DNA of 64,000 bases from Erythrocercus mccallii. Lineage: Eukaryota; Chordata; Aves; Passeriformes; Dicruridae. Positions within the stretch are counted from its first letter, which is position 1. Every line of letters begins with the position of its first letter. The notes below the pieces were generated by a model that was given only the letters and a program-made list of their open reading frames with translations, ran no database searches and had not been told where the DNA came from. The stretch spans positions 248,001-312,000 of the forward strand of contig VZRG01000534.1 in assembly GCA_013397435.1 (NCBI GenBank), read 5' to 3'. Position numbers and translations under genes: made by a program. Of the stretch, positions 26,548 through 36,211 are shown piece by piece.

Positions 26548-29356
26548 GTGAGTGGAACAATTTGCTTTAGAAGTTTCTCAGGCTAGAATTTTAATATTTT
26601 ACCTCTGATCTGTTTTGGGTAGGACACTCTGTGTTCTCATTTCTGGTCTGAGTCCTGACTCCCCTAACTTATTATAGCAATGCCTCATCTTGCAAATGCT
26701 TATGTCATCACTAGTGTTTAGATAGCATGAATCTTCTGACTGCAGGGTTATTTGATAAAGTCAGTCAACCCAATACTCTGATGCAGAATTTAACAGGTAA
26801 CACAGAATCAAGTGCCTAAAGCTTTGCAGAACTGCAAACACTTGTGCAAAGATGACTTTAAATGGCAGGGCATGCCTTTCAAGTCAGAGCCAAGAAAGTT
26901 TTTATTTACAATAGCATCGCTTCAGCTAACATCAGTGCCTAGCGTTGTGTTGGCTTGTTGAGATGTAATGCAAACTGGCACATTATGAGTGGAATTAGTT
27001 AAACAAAAAGTCCATTAAAATGCCAAAACTATTATTTGGCAGATGGGCTAGAAAATTAATAGGAGAAAAATGTCATCTTGGGTTTCAACAATAGTTATGC
27101 AAACAATGAAGCAGGGAAACTAATGAAAGGTGAGGGTATATTCATGCAGAGTTGCAAGACTTTTATGTTCCTTTACCAAAAAATATATTGCCAAGTATTA
27201 TAAATTAAAGGATGATATTTACTTTCAGATGAAGTGTAAGAGTTTGAGTAGAAGTGTGTGCAAGGCTGAGTAGCAATAAGCATATTGATACTGATTTTTG
27301 TTAAGTGCCAAAATTAAGTTTAATCATATTTAAAACTATGCTGATTACTAGGGCTGATGTAGGATTTTCTCTAGACCCTTCTAAGTGAGTAGATTTTCTT
27401 GAATAAACACAATGTGGTCATTTTACCAGGAGATAATAAATCTGTTGGTACCTTAGGGAACCAGCACAGAATGTAGCTGAAATACTTGCTGAGCAGTCCT
27501 GTCAGGAAAAAGGAATGGACCACAAAAGTCATACAAGTACAACGACATCTCTTTGTGACAATGACCTAAATTTTTCTTCTCTGGTTGACCTTAGTGTTTG
27601 AATAGTTAGTTTTGCCTGAAGTTTTCTCTCTTTTTTTTTTAATGAATAGCATAGCCTTCTTTCCCTCATTCTTAGGAACATATGCATTTGTCCTTTTCCT
27701 CTTCTCATTTTCTCCATTTGTAGAGCACTCTTGTTATTCCTGATCTTTTTTCTCCCCAAACTCACTGAACTTCCTAAAAATAAATTTAAAAGAAAATTAA
27801 ATGCTAAAGAAGGAATTTTTAAGATATATTTCAGATTTTCTATGGGAATTTTCAGAACAGGAAGTTTTCTTTTGGCTTTCAATTTTCACTTTTGATCATT
27901 TGTCAGAATCTCCAGAAGTTATACTTTTATCATTTGAGACTTCTTTCTCTAGATCGTCCCTCTTCTATTAGCTTTCTCTTGATCAAATATGCTATTCATT
28001 TTTGACATGGTTGAAAGAACAACAAAATAGGCATCTGTCTGAATTTTGCTTTTGAACTTTGTTACCTTTCAAATTGAGAACAGGAGGTCTTTTTGAGTGA
28101 TTAAGCTAAGGCAGCCCTCAAAAGTTGATACTGAGTTACACCAGTTGCCCTGTGACTCGAATTCTGTTCCTAAATTGCTGGTAATCATAATGCTTCCCAA
28201 CTGTTGAAGTCAAATACTGTGTAACTCTTAAAGCACCTTCTCAGCAAAAATAGTGAGATAATTAAACATAATGCTAGAAAGGTGCTTTATTAATTGTAAA
28301 GTAATCATTTGGTTCTGGTATTCTGCAGAAAAGAAAGGAATGCTTTTGAGAATCATTGTTATTCGTAACAATGCTACATTGCAAGTACATTTTAAGGAGT
28401 CCTAACATTTAGTTCTCTAGGGGGTCAGTAGATTGTTTTGCATGGAAATTGCATCCTTACTGTGGCCAGCCCTTACATGCTATCAATTATCCTCTAATCA
28501 TTTTGTGCTTTCTTCCAAGATAGTTGTAGATTTCCCACTTAATTTCATGCTCCTTTTTTCCTTTTTATTTCCTCCTCTAAGTCTCTCAGGAGGATTAATT
28601 AGGGCACTACAAAGTTACATAGTAAAGTATTAAAAAATGTTTCATTTGTTTCAAGTTAAGTAAGCCTATTTATTTGTTCCATAAAATCCCATGGGCTATG
28701 ACTTACAAGCTGTGGTCTGGGGAGTGGTGTTAAGTAGCCCAGGAGTGCCTGTGCATGTATGCCTTGGCCACCACGCAGCACTGTGTCTGCTCCTCCACCA
28801 TAGGATCTGGTTTTCTAGATATGCCATTTGCTTGGTGTCAAGTCTTCCTGCCCCATGCAGGTATATGGGTTAAAAAACAAAAGACTATGCGTTGGAGGTT
28901 TAGGGTATTTATAGAACTTACTGGTGAAAAAAATAAGTTACCATAATTCAGACATTTTCAATATTAGAAGCCAGTCTTGTTTCTGTCTGCTTGGATTTGA
29001 TGTGTATTTCAGAGCCGTATCTCACAAGGCCTTCATTGCTGTTCCTTGCCTCAGTAGGATGTCAGTTCTTGGTGGCTTTATAGTTGCTTCAGGAAGCCAC
29101 ACATACACATGTGCCTTTAGTTTGTTTTAGAAAGAGAGACTCCCATGAGAGTAGAGGCCCACGGCGTTGCTTTGCTCTCTGGGGGGCAGAGCAGAGATTC
29201 GTGACTCCAGACACAACCACCCTGTCAAAGCATGTGTTTAAGGCTTAATACTTGAGCCAGAGTATGCTGTTATTTTGTCAAGAGGGGGTGAAGTTATTGA
29301 AGTGCTGACTAGAACAAATCAGTTTAGTTACATGAGAATGTGTTCTTTGTTCCCAG
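26548..29356 (+). other. RNGTT: Last intron of RNGTT (2.8 kb)
   Basis: The intron opens with GTGAGT after the split alanine codon and closes with TTTGTTCCCAG before 29357. It is phase 1, and joining the exons across it gives an unbroken reading frame. The interior is AT-rich, and I see no recognisable transposon, RNA gene or alternative exon in it. A methionine-initiated frame from 29275 runs through the acceptor into the last exon, but its first 27 codons are intronic. Confidence 0.93.
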
Positions 29357-29520
29357 CTGTCTGCAACAGCATCCAGAATCCAGTGACAAAGGAGATGCTG
29401 TTTGAGTTCATTGACCGATGTGCAGCAGCTTCCCAAGGACAGACGCGGAAGCACCACCTTGACCCTGACACTGAACTCATGCCACCCCCGCCGCCCAAAA
29501 GGCCTCGTACCATAACATAG
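29357..29520 (+). CDS. RNGTT: mRNA capping enzyme, last coding exon and stop
   Basis: The exon begins with the two bases that finish the split alanine codon, then encodes 53 residues starting VCNSIQNPVTKEMLFEF and ending KRPRTIT, followed by TAG at 29518-29520. It carries the helical end of the guanylyltransferase region (EMLFEFIDRC), a hydrophilic linker (SQGQTRKHH), the acidic LDPDTELM segment, five prolines and a basic KRPR cluster that could be part of a nuclear-localisation signal. The length and motif order match the vertebrate C-terminus. Relative to remembered human protein, differences are confined to a few sites (for example Q for S after NSI, A for T after RC, and TIT for PLT at the end), as expected for a functional orthologue. 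No frameshift is seen. Confidence 0.97.
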
Positions 29521-29608
29521 GGCCTTGGTCTCAGAGGAGCCTATGTGTACAGTTCTGCAGAAGGTGACACGCAGGTGTGAAGGCTGGGAAAACAGAGGTC
29601 TGAATTGC

Positions 29609-29616
29609 TGTAAATA
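29609..29616 (+). promoter_or_regulatory. Pumilio response element 1 (TGTAAATA)
   Basis: This is an exact match to the TGTANATA consensus bound by PUM1/PUM2, 89 bases after the RNGTT stop. It lies before both candidate poly(A) signals, so it would be in every isoform. Binding is inferred from the motif only. Confidence 0.55.
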
Positions 29617-29664
29617 CTTGTGTGTGTTTTTTCAGTTTGGTTTTCATTTTGTTTTGTTTTTCTG

Positions 29665-29688
29665 AATTCCACATATAAATGTGGAATT
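29665..29688 (+). promoter_or_regulatory. 3' UTR hairpin, perfect 10-bp stem
   Basis: AATTCCACAT and ATGTGGAATT pair perfectly around the four-base loop ATAA, about 145 bases after the stop codon. It lies immediately after the U/G-rich run and close to the first Pumilio-type octamer. It is a compact stem-loop that could bind a protein or modulate access to neighbouring sites. Function is inferred. Confidence 0.5.
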
Positions 29689-30031
29689 GTTTTGTAACTG
29701 ATAAATTCAACCTTACATTATGGTATTTGAAGATTAGATTTCCAAAGGTTTAGACAAGAACCAAGTACAATGAAGTCAGTGAAAAGCTGCCTTGTTTATA
29801 TATGGATCTCTTTTCACCTTTAATTTATAATGTCAGCAATCTGGAACTGAGGAAATGCTGGGGTGCCGTACTTTTTTGGAGCTGTGTTTAAAAAAAGCAG
29901 AAGTGGTTTTTTTACTATTGTTATTAAACTGGCTGTGATTTGTCACCCATAGTATAACAGATCATAGTTTCCCTGCATTTCTGAGATTTGTGTTTAATAG
30001 CAAACAGCAATGTTGTTTGTGTTTTCTGTTG

Positions 30032-30037
30032 ATTAAA
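30032..30037 (+). promoter_or_regulatory. Candidate proximal poly(A) signal ATTAAA
   Basis: ATTAAA is the commonest variant of the polyadenylation hexamer. A GU-rich stretch (CTGGGTTTTTGTTGTTG) follows at about 30075-30091, the right side and distance for a downstream element. Use of this site would give a 3' UTR of about 530 bases. Another ATTAAA at 29923-29928 lacks as good a downstream element. Confidence 0.4.
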
Positions 30038-30117
30038 AACTAAGCCACCTTAGATTACTCTAATTTCAAAATTAGCTGGGTTTTTGTTGTTGAAACGTTA
30101 AAAAAGCGAATTCTTCT

Positions 30118-30125
30118 TGTAAATA
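30118..30125 (+). promoter_or_regulatory. Pumilio response element 2 (TGTAAATA)
   Basis: This is a second exact TGTAAATA. It lies just past the proximal poly(A) candidate, so it would be present only in the longer RNGTT transcript. Confidence 0.5.
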
Positions 30126-30322
30126 GTGTCCCTTTGAAACAAGGGAATGTGCTGGATGTTTGCATTTTCCCCATGTTTGAAACTAATGCCAAATGTATAG
30201 TGGGCTGATTTTAGCTTTGCCTTTTTATCTGTAGATCAGAAATGTATCAAATCCTTAGTATTAAGGTCTCTGTTAAAGAGACTGTTTCTAGTACAGGGCT
30301 TAGTTCTCCACAGTGATACCAT

Positions 30323-30330
30323 TGTAAATA
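30323..30330 (+). promoter_or_regulatory. Pumilio response element 3 (TGTAAATA)
   Basis: This is a third exact TGTAAATA, 205 bases after the second. It would be included only in the long 3' UTR. Confidence 0.5.
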
Positions 30331-30537
30331 CTACTAAAAAGTACACATCACTGTGATATGCAAGAGTAATAAGCGCTGATAATGAAGTCTTGCATCCAGG
30401 CACAAAATGGCAAAACAAATGCCAGGCAACTCCTGTGTAAAGGAGAATATAGTTTCAGTGGAAGAGAGCCACATCAGACAGAAAGTCTCCTGATTTACAT
30501 AATGGCTGGGCAAAAGTAAATCATTTTGAGGCAGTAG

Positions 30538-30566
30538 ATGAGTGTCCCGGGGAACAGGACACTCAT
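30538..30566 (+). promoter_or_regulatory. 3' UTR hairpin, 10-bp stem and 9-base loop
   Basis: ATGAGTGTCC and GGACACTCAT pair exactly around the loop CGGGGAACA. The stem can extend by one G-U and one A-U pair outward. It is more GC-rich than its surroundings, which makes the fold more credible. It belongs only to the long 3' UTR. No known regulatory family is recognised. Confidence 0.45.
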
Positions 30567-31195
30567 TTTCAAATATGGGGTTGGCCATCCTGTGGCTCTG
30601 TGCTCATCCTCTGGCTGGCTTTCTTTCTTTCTTACCAAATGAAGAAGCACATGAATGCCCTAATGGCTTCTGTTGCAGCGGACTGGCAGATGTTCATAAT
30701 ATTAGTTTTGAGAAGCTGCCGTCTGGCTGTCTAAAGGAGGAGTTGTTCTGAGCTGGGATTAATTGGAAACCAAATGCAGATTTTAAAGTTTACTATCCAT
30801 TTATCAAGCAAGGATGGAATTGGCTCTTTCTATCATTTACTTAGTGTGTGAGTCATCCATCCATTCAGTAGTCTGATTAGTGAAGGTCATTTATTTGTTA
30901 TAACTAAAATGCATTTCTGTTTAAATGAGTTTTCATGTTTGTAAACAAAATTTACTCCTGTTTTTTAATTTTTTTCTATATGAAAACTTTATGACTTTGC
31001 TTTGTGGTGGCTTCTCTGGTTGTTTCAACCTCTTGTATAAATGCACACAGCATCATTTAGATGGTGTTCCTGGTTTCTCTTTCTGGGATATTCCATATGT
31101 GGTTTAGGGAACTGAAGGAGTTATATAAGTTACTTTTTATACTATGGTAAAACTTGAGGGGAAAAAATGTTTTCATCAAAGTTCTTTTTTTCAAC

Positions 31196-31203
31196 TGTAC
31201 ATA
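31196..31203 (+). promoter_or_regulatory. Pumilio response element 4 (TGTACATA)
   Basis: TGTACATA fits the TGTANATA consensus and follows a U-rich run (GTTCTTTTTTTCAAC). It is in the long 3' UTR only. Confidence 0.4.
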
Positions 31204-32154
31204 GTTTCCGCACATTATCTATTGAAAAGATATAATATCACCTATGCAAGGTTGCAAAATGATCTCTTAAAAAGAGCCTTATTAATTTGATGTGAAAACC
31301 TATGCATCCTCTGTGCATCTTGCATTGAAACACACAGTTAATTATTTCTTTGCTCGATATGAATAATTTCCCCCAGATTATACTTGTCAGTGAGATTGTC
31401 ATAACATATACTTTGTCACTGATCTCCATGGTTCATGGCAATTGCAGTGTGTATGATGATTACAGCCTTCTCTGTGAGGTTAGGACATTTCATTTTCTTA
31501 AAGAATATGTCCAGGTTATTTCCATCTTTCTCCTTCCCAGCTCTTGCATCTTGTATTTCAACAAGACCTAGCTTCTGATTTACCTTTTACTTCAGAGCTA
31601 CAGCATTGCAAGCTGTCTTCCATGTGCATTCCACTAAGTCCATGTATGTGTTTTGCCCCTTGTATTTTGACAGTGTCTCTTTTCCCACTCTCAGTTTGAA
31701 ATTTAGAAAGAGTAATGATTCTGAGAAGCTACAGAGCTCCATGTTCACATTTGGCTGTCAAACTCGTCTTGCACTGTGACCTGTAGCTTTTGAGAGAGGT
31801 CAATCACCTTTGCTTTTCTGGAAGGGGAGGCTCCTGGGAAAGGTTTGAATGAAGATGATGAAAGCAAATGGACTTCTACTTGGACCAGATGAGTTTAATG
31901 CCACGAGAAATGCAAATCTCCTTTCTCTGCTACTAGATATTCAAGAGGTTGAACCTAAAAAGCAAAGAAGAGTTTGTGCCGGGAAAATAATGATGATGAT
32001 GAAAAACAATACCCTGACTTGTCTACTCTTTGGTGTACAGCATGAATTCATCCACTGTTTTGTCATTTGTTAAATATATAATTAAAATTTGGGTTCAGTG
32101 GAGTTTCCAGAAAATGTAAGTACATTCCTCTAAAAACCGTGTATTAAGTATTTT

Positions 32155-32160
32155 AATAAA
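32155..32160 (+). promoter_or_regulatory. Probable distal poly(A) signal AATAAA
   Basis: This is the only canonical AATAAA I see between the RNGTT stop and this point. A GU-rich segment (GATGTGCTTGCTTTTG, about 32189-32204) follows, as expected for the downstream cleavage element. Cleavage would fall around 32175-32185. Another AATAAA at 33137-33142 is followed by a U-rich stretch and is an alternative, farther end. Confidence 0.6.
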
Positions 32161-33405
32161 GTCAATGGTTTAAAATACTTTCCCTAAAGATGTGCTTGCT
32201 TTTGATGCCTTTCCAATGGTACTATGGTACCAGTGCAAAGTACAAGGATACCTCAGTGTTACTGGTGTTCAGTCCTCCAAGAAAATGATCCACATTTTTC
32301 AGTGGCTTTTCTCTGAGGTAGGAGCCCCCCTAGCCTAGCGGTGGCCATGATCCATTGTGCCCTTTTTAAGTGCAATTTGATCTTGCTGCAAATAGAACCA
32401 GAAAGAAACCAATTGGTGCCTGAAGTACATCTTCTGTGACAAGCTAATGTTATGTAGCTTATCCATTCAGTGTTAAGTGCAGCTGCATGAAAAGTTGTGC
32501 AAGAGGTCTGCAGGAGTCTTCCCTGACAATTTATCTTCAGCATGACCCTACAGTTGGTAGCCCACCTACTTGGATCAGCTCCTGGATTTGTAATGAGGTA
32601 GTTTCCATTTTCAAGCTGCAGCTGTCTAGGTGGCACTTTTCAGGAACTAAAAAGCCTATGTTGATTTTTATAATTTTTTTCTAATTAAGATCTTGCCTCC
32701 ACTGCTGTTGTGTTCTTGTTATGTGTGCAATTCTTGTGGTACTTCTCTCAACTGTTTCTGACTTTGCAGTGCTTCAGTGCGAATGCCAAACCAGATCTGA
32801 CATTTGAGCACACCAGGAGAAGTATGGTAACTTTTCTATCCCCTGCTCAGTCCTCTGCTCTGTGTGCATTAAGGAAGGGGATTGGTGTGCCTGGGCCAGT
32901 GTGTCACACTGTGTAGTTTGCGTTGGCTTGATTGTTCACTGGAGCTGTCCTTCAGGACCCCTGCTCCTCTGCATGGCAGCTCTTCACTTCTGTGCCTAAG
33001 AGGTGTGACTTTATATTTGCATAATATGTATGGCATAATTTTCGCTTACAGCCTCAGAGTATTCTCAAAGGTGATAGCACAGCAAGGTAATTTCCTAGGA
33101 TTCATCTGTACTCAGCAGAGAGAGAAAGGGAGCTGAAATAAAATTTGTTCCTCTTGCATTTCTCATGCATATTTTTGTCTCTTCAGTGCTTCCTATCAAT
33201 TCTTTCTTGATCAGTATGATGTGTCACATTTTATGTTACTCCCCTGTGTAATTAGGATTTTGTGAGCAAAGTGTTAAATATTTTTATTTCATAGCATTGA
33301 AATTCTTGAAATGTCAGTTAAATTTATAAGGTCATTAAAAATATCCAGTTAGTTGGTCAAGAGCTATTTATTTTCAATAGATTGTATTGCTTTCCTTTAG
33401 TCCTC

Positions 33406-33455
33406 TCTCATGATTTAACTCTAGCCAGCAGCCAAGCCCCACACAGCTGCTGCTA
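33406..33455 (+). mobile_element. Truncated LTR 5' end
   Basis: TCATGATTTAAC followed by 'agccagcagccaagccccac' matches the first 45 or so bases of the solo LTR at 15741, with a few substitutions. The similarity fades after 'acacagctgctgc'. None of the internal LTR landmarks (TATA-like box, ATATCCCTTTGG, 3' end) appear downstream, so this is either a truncated copy or a different LTR subfamily sharing only the 5' end. Confidence 0.55.
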
Positions 33456-36166
33456 AGTCCAAGCAGCCCTGCTAACTTGAATGGGAGTAACATTTGGCTG
33501 AAATGCCTTAAACAGCCAGACCACTTCTGTCCTATACTACAGCATGAGGTTTGCTCTCACTTTGCCTGGGGGCTGCTGCAGCTTCCAGGGCTCACAAACC
33601 CTACAGGGGTTAGATTTCTCCTGTATCCCTCTGTTTTCAGTGTCAAGTTTCTACGCTCTGTGCTTCCGGCATAGTTCCCCTTGGATTCCTCCTTATACCT
33701 ACCTACCTGCTTTTCCAGTTGTCCCACAATCAGGTGCGAGACTGAGAGAAACCTGTGCCTTGTGACTGACCCACCACTCATGTTCTTTGAAGGCAGTTTT
33801 CCACTCCGAGCGTGTATGCTCATCCCTGTATGACCCCAGCCTTGAGGATCGATGGTAGGGCAGCACTGTCCCTGTCAGTCACGCTTGCACAGGAAATCAA
33901 AGCAGCATCTACCAGCTGTGACAGTATTCATTGTATGAGCAAGGAGCCCTTTTCCCCTTCCCTCCCTCATGACCCCATCTCCCTGTTTCATGTACAAACA
34001 AAGGTGAGACATACTCTTTACACTGACATCTGGATAAATTAATGTTTGCAGTGGGAGTATAGGTTAGCACTCTTTCTGCTTCCCTGGTGAGAGTCTGCTG
34101 AGCTTCTGCAGAGATCTGTAGGGCTGAGGTTGGAGGTTGATTGAGACATTTACAAAACAGTTTTCCCTCAGTTGGGGCTCATTTTAATCTGGTTCATTTC
34201 AATCCAGATTCAGCAATGGAGGGGGATCACATGGGCATGAACCTTTCAGTGATGTTCATGCATCCAGAGGTGTGAAAATATAGAAGACAGTGAACTTGAT
34301 GAGGGAACAGTAATAATACTTTCTTTTGGTGTTACAAAGAAGCCTAAAGTAAAATTTAAGAGCAAACCATTTCCCCTTCTCTTAGCACTGGATGTAAAAA
34401 CAATAGACATTTTAAAATCAAATTATAGTCAAATTGATTCCCATTATAGGAATTTATTTCATCAGAAACACTGTTCATCTCTCCTTTCTCCTTCCTCCAC
34501 CCTCAGTATCTTTGTGTCTATTTGACTAGCAGAAAGCATACTAATTGGGTTCAGAAGCATTCATCTATGATACGTTGAGAAAATTGAGTTTTGATTAACT
34601 CTTCTACTCAGAACTTCCTCTAATGTGGGGAGACGATAACATTATCATATGAAATAGGTCTGTATAAATGCCAAGTACATAACACTGGAGGAACAGTATT
34701 TTGTTATTAAAACATACTTGAAAAGTTTCTGAACTAATTTAATCATCAATGGATGGGAACCTTTAATCCAAATGGTAAAAAATTCCATTCAAAAAGATAA
34801 GATTATTCAACAGAAAAAGCATGGAAAAAGAGTACAAATTTCCACAGACTGCTGTGAGTGCAGGAGGAGATGCTGAGTGTTTCTCAGAAAAGTGGCCAGA
34901 AAATCAGTGCATTGCAGTGGGAGCAACTGGAGGCCAGGCAACAATACAGAGAACACCATACTACAAGTTTGGTCTTGTGGAGCAAAGGGCATGAAAGGCA
35001 GTCAGCACTGATCATATCTCGTGTATGGAAGAGGAAGGGAAGAAGTACAATAATAGTGAGATGGCACTGGGAGTAGGGAACTCCTGTGGAAAGAGCAGAG
35101 CAGACATCAGTGACACTGAGAAAAGAGGCATTTACACAGCAAAAGAAGTTGGTGGGCCGAGGAAGCAGAACAAGAGGAGGCAGCAAGGGCTGGTGTGAGG
35201 GGTGAAGACCTACTCTGGAGCCAGGAGACTCAGGTGCACTGCTGAGAGAAAGGGCTGGCAGCAGTGAGGGAGAACCAAGAGCCAGCGTGTTCATGATGAG
35301 GTCCTAAAAGAGCAGACTTACAGACATTTTTCTTCTTTTAAGAGCTGTGCTATTCCTGAGCTCCAAAAGCTTGCGAGTACAATTACATCCTTGGGCGTGA
35401 GCACACTTCCCAGATCACAGGGAATGGCACAGTGAATGTGTGACACATCTCTGCATCACAGCACAAGGGCATGGACACACTTTTGAGCCCTTTTTAGGTG
35501 CTGTATAAACCCATGTGCAGAGCCAATAGAGCTCCTTGTTACAGATTTTGCTGTTGCAGCAGCTGGGTATGGCCTTGGCCTTCCTGCTGCCTACCTTGGC
35601 TGCATGGCAAGGGCAAATTGGACTCTCAAGTTGGGGCATGTAGGGCCAGGGCATTACATGCTCCACTTTCCTCTTACCTCATATCCTGCCAATAGAAATA
35701 TACACATTTTACCTGTGTATGTATTAATTTAAGATGAAGAACTGAGCAGACTTCAGGACTGGAGAGGTAAAAGAATAAATACCAGGTGGCTGTTTTTGCC
35801 GAATACTGTTCTGATGAACTCCAGATGAAGAAGCCTCATAAATGGGCCACAAACATGGCTATGTAGTGTTTCTCATGAAGTGGACCAAGAGAAAAACAAG
35901 TCTGCTGAGAGGCTTGGCATTGCAGGAACAAGGGAAGGGAACACATTCAGAGTGGCACAGAAGGAGTGCAAAACCAGAAACATGTCTCTTTCCAGGGTAA
36001 ACAAAAGCTCTGACTTATAATGAGGTAAGATTAGAATAGAAAAACAATCTTAGTTTGAATTCCCCCTGTCAGTTTGCCTGGCAGTCAGTGCTGTTTCATT
36101 GTATATTTTAGTACTTACAATCTCCTTTGGTTCAGTTTATAGACTATTGTATGCAAGATCTTTATA

Positions 36167-36211
36167 ATGAAGAATTCTGATTTGACAATTTGATGAAGAA
36201 TTCTGATTTGA
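36167..36211 (+). repeat. 19-bp direct duplication, period 26
   Basis: ATGAAGAATTCTGATTTGA occurs at 36167-36185 and again, identical, at 36193-36211. It looks like a recent small tandem duplication with no assigned role. Confidence 0.85.

Larger units (their letters stand above)
29521..32180 (+). other. RNGTT: RNGTT 3' untranslated region
   Basis: The sequence after the TAG is AT-rich with a U/G-rich stretch (about 29618-29662). It has no long frame of recognisable content, and an AATAAA lies 2.6 kb later with a GU-rich region behind it. The end is set about 20 bases after that signal and is an inference. The region contains four TGTANATA octamers, two perfect 10-bp hairpins and an alternative upstream ATTAAA, each listed separately. 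The open frames near 30542, 31350 and 31849 have no recognised domain. Confidence 0.7.

Noticed and set aside
29275..29356. Open frame starting at ATG 29275 that runs into the last RNGTT exon
   Set aside because: The first 27 codons are upstream of the TTCCCAG acceptor and match nothing. The homology to RNGTT begins exactly at the splice site, so this is intron read-through.
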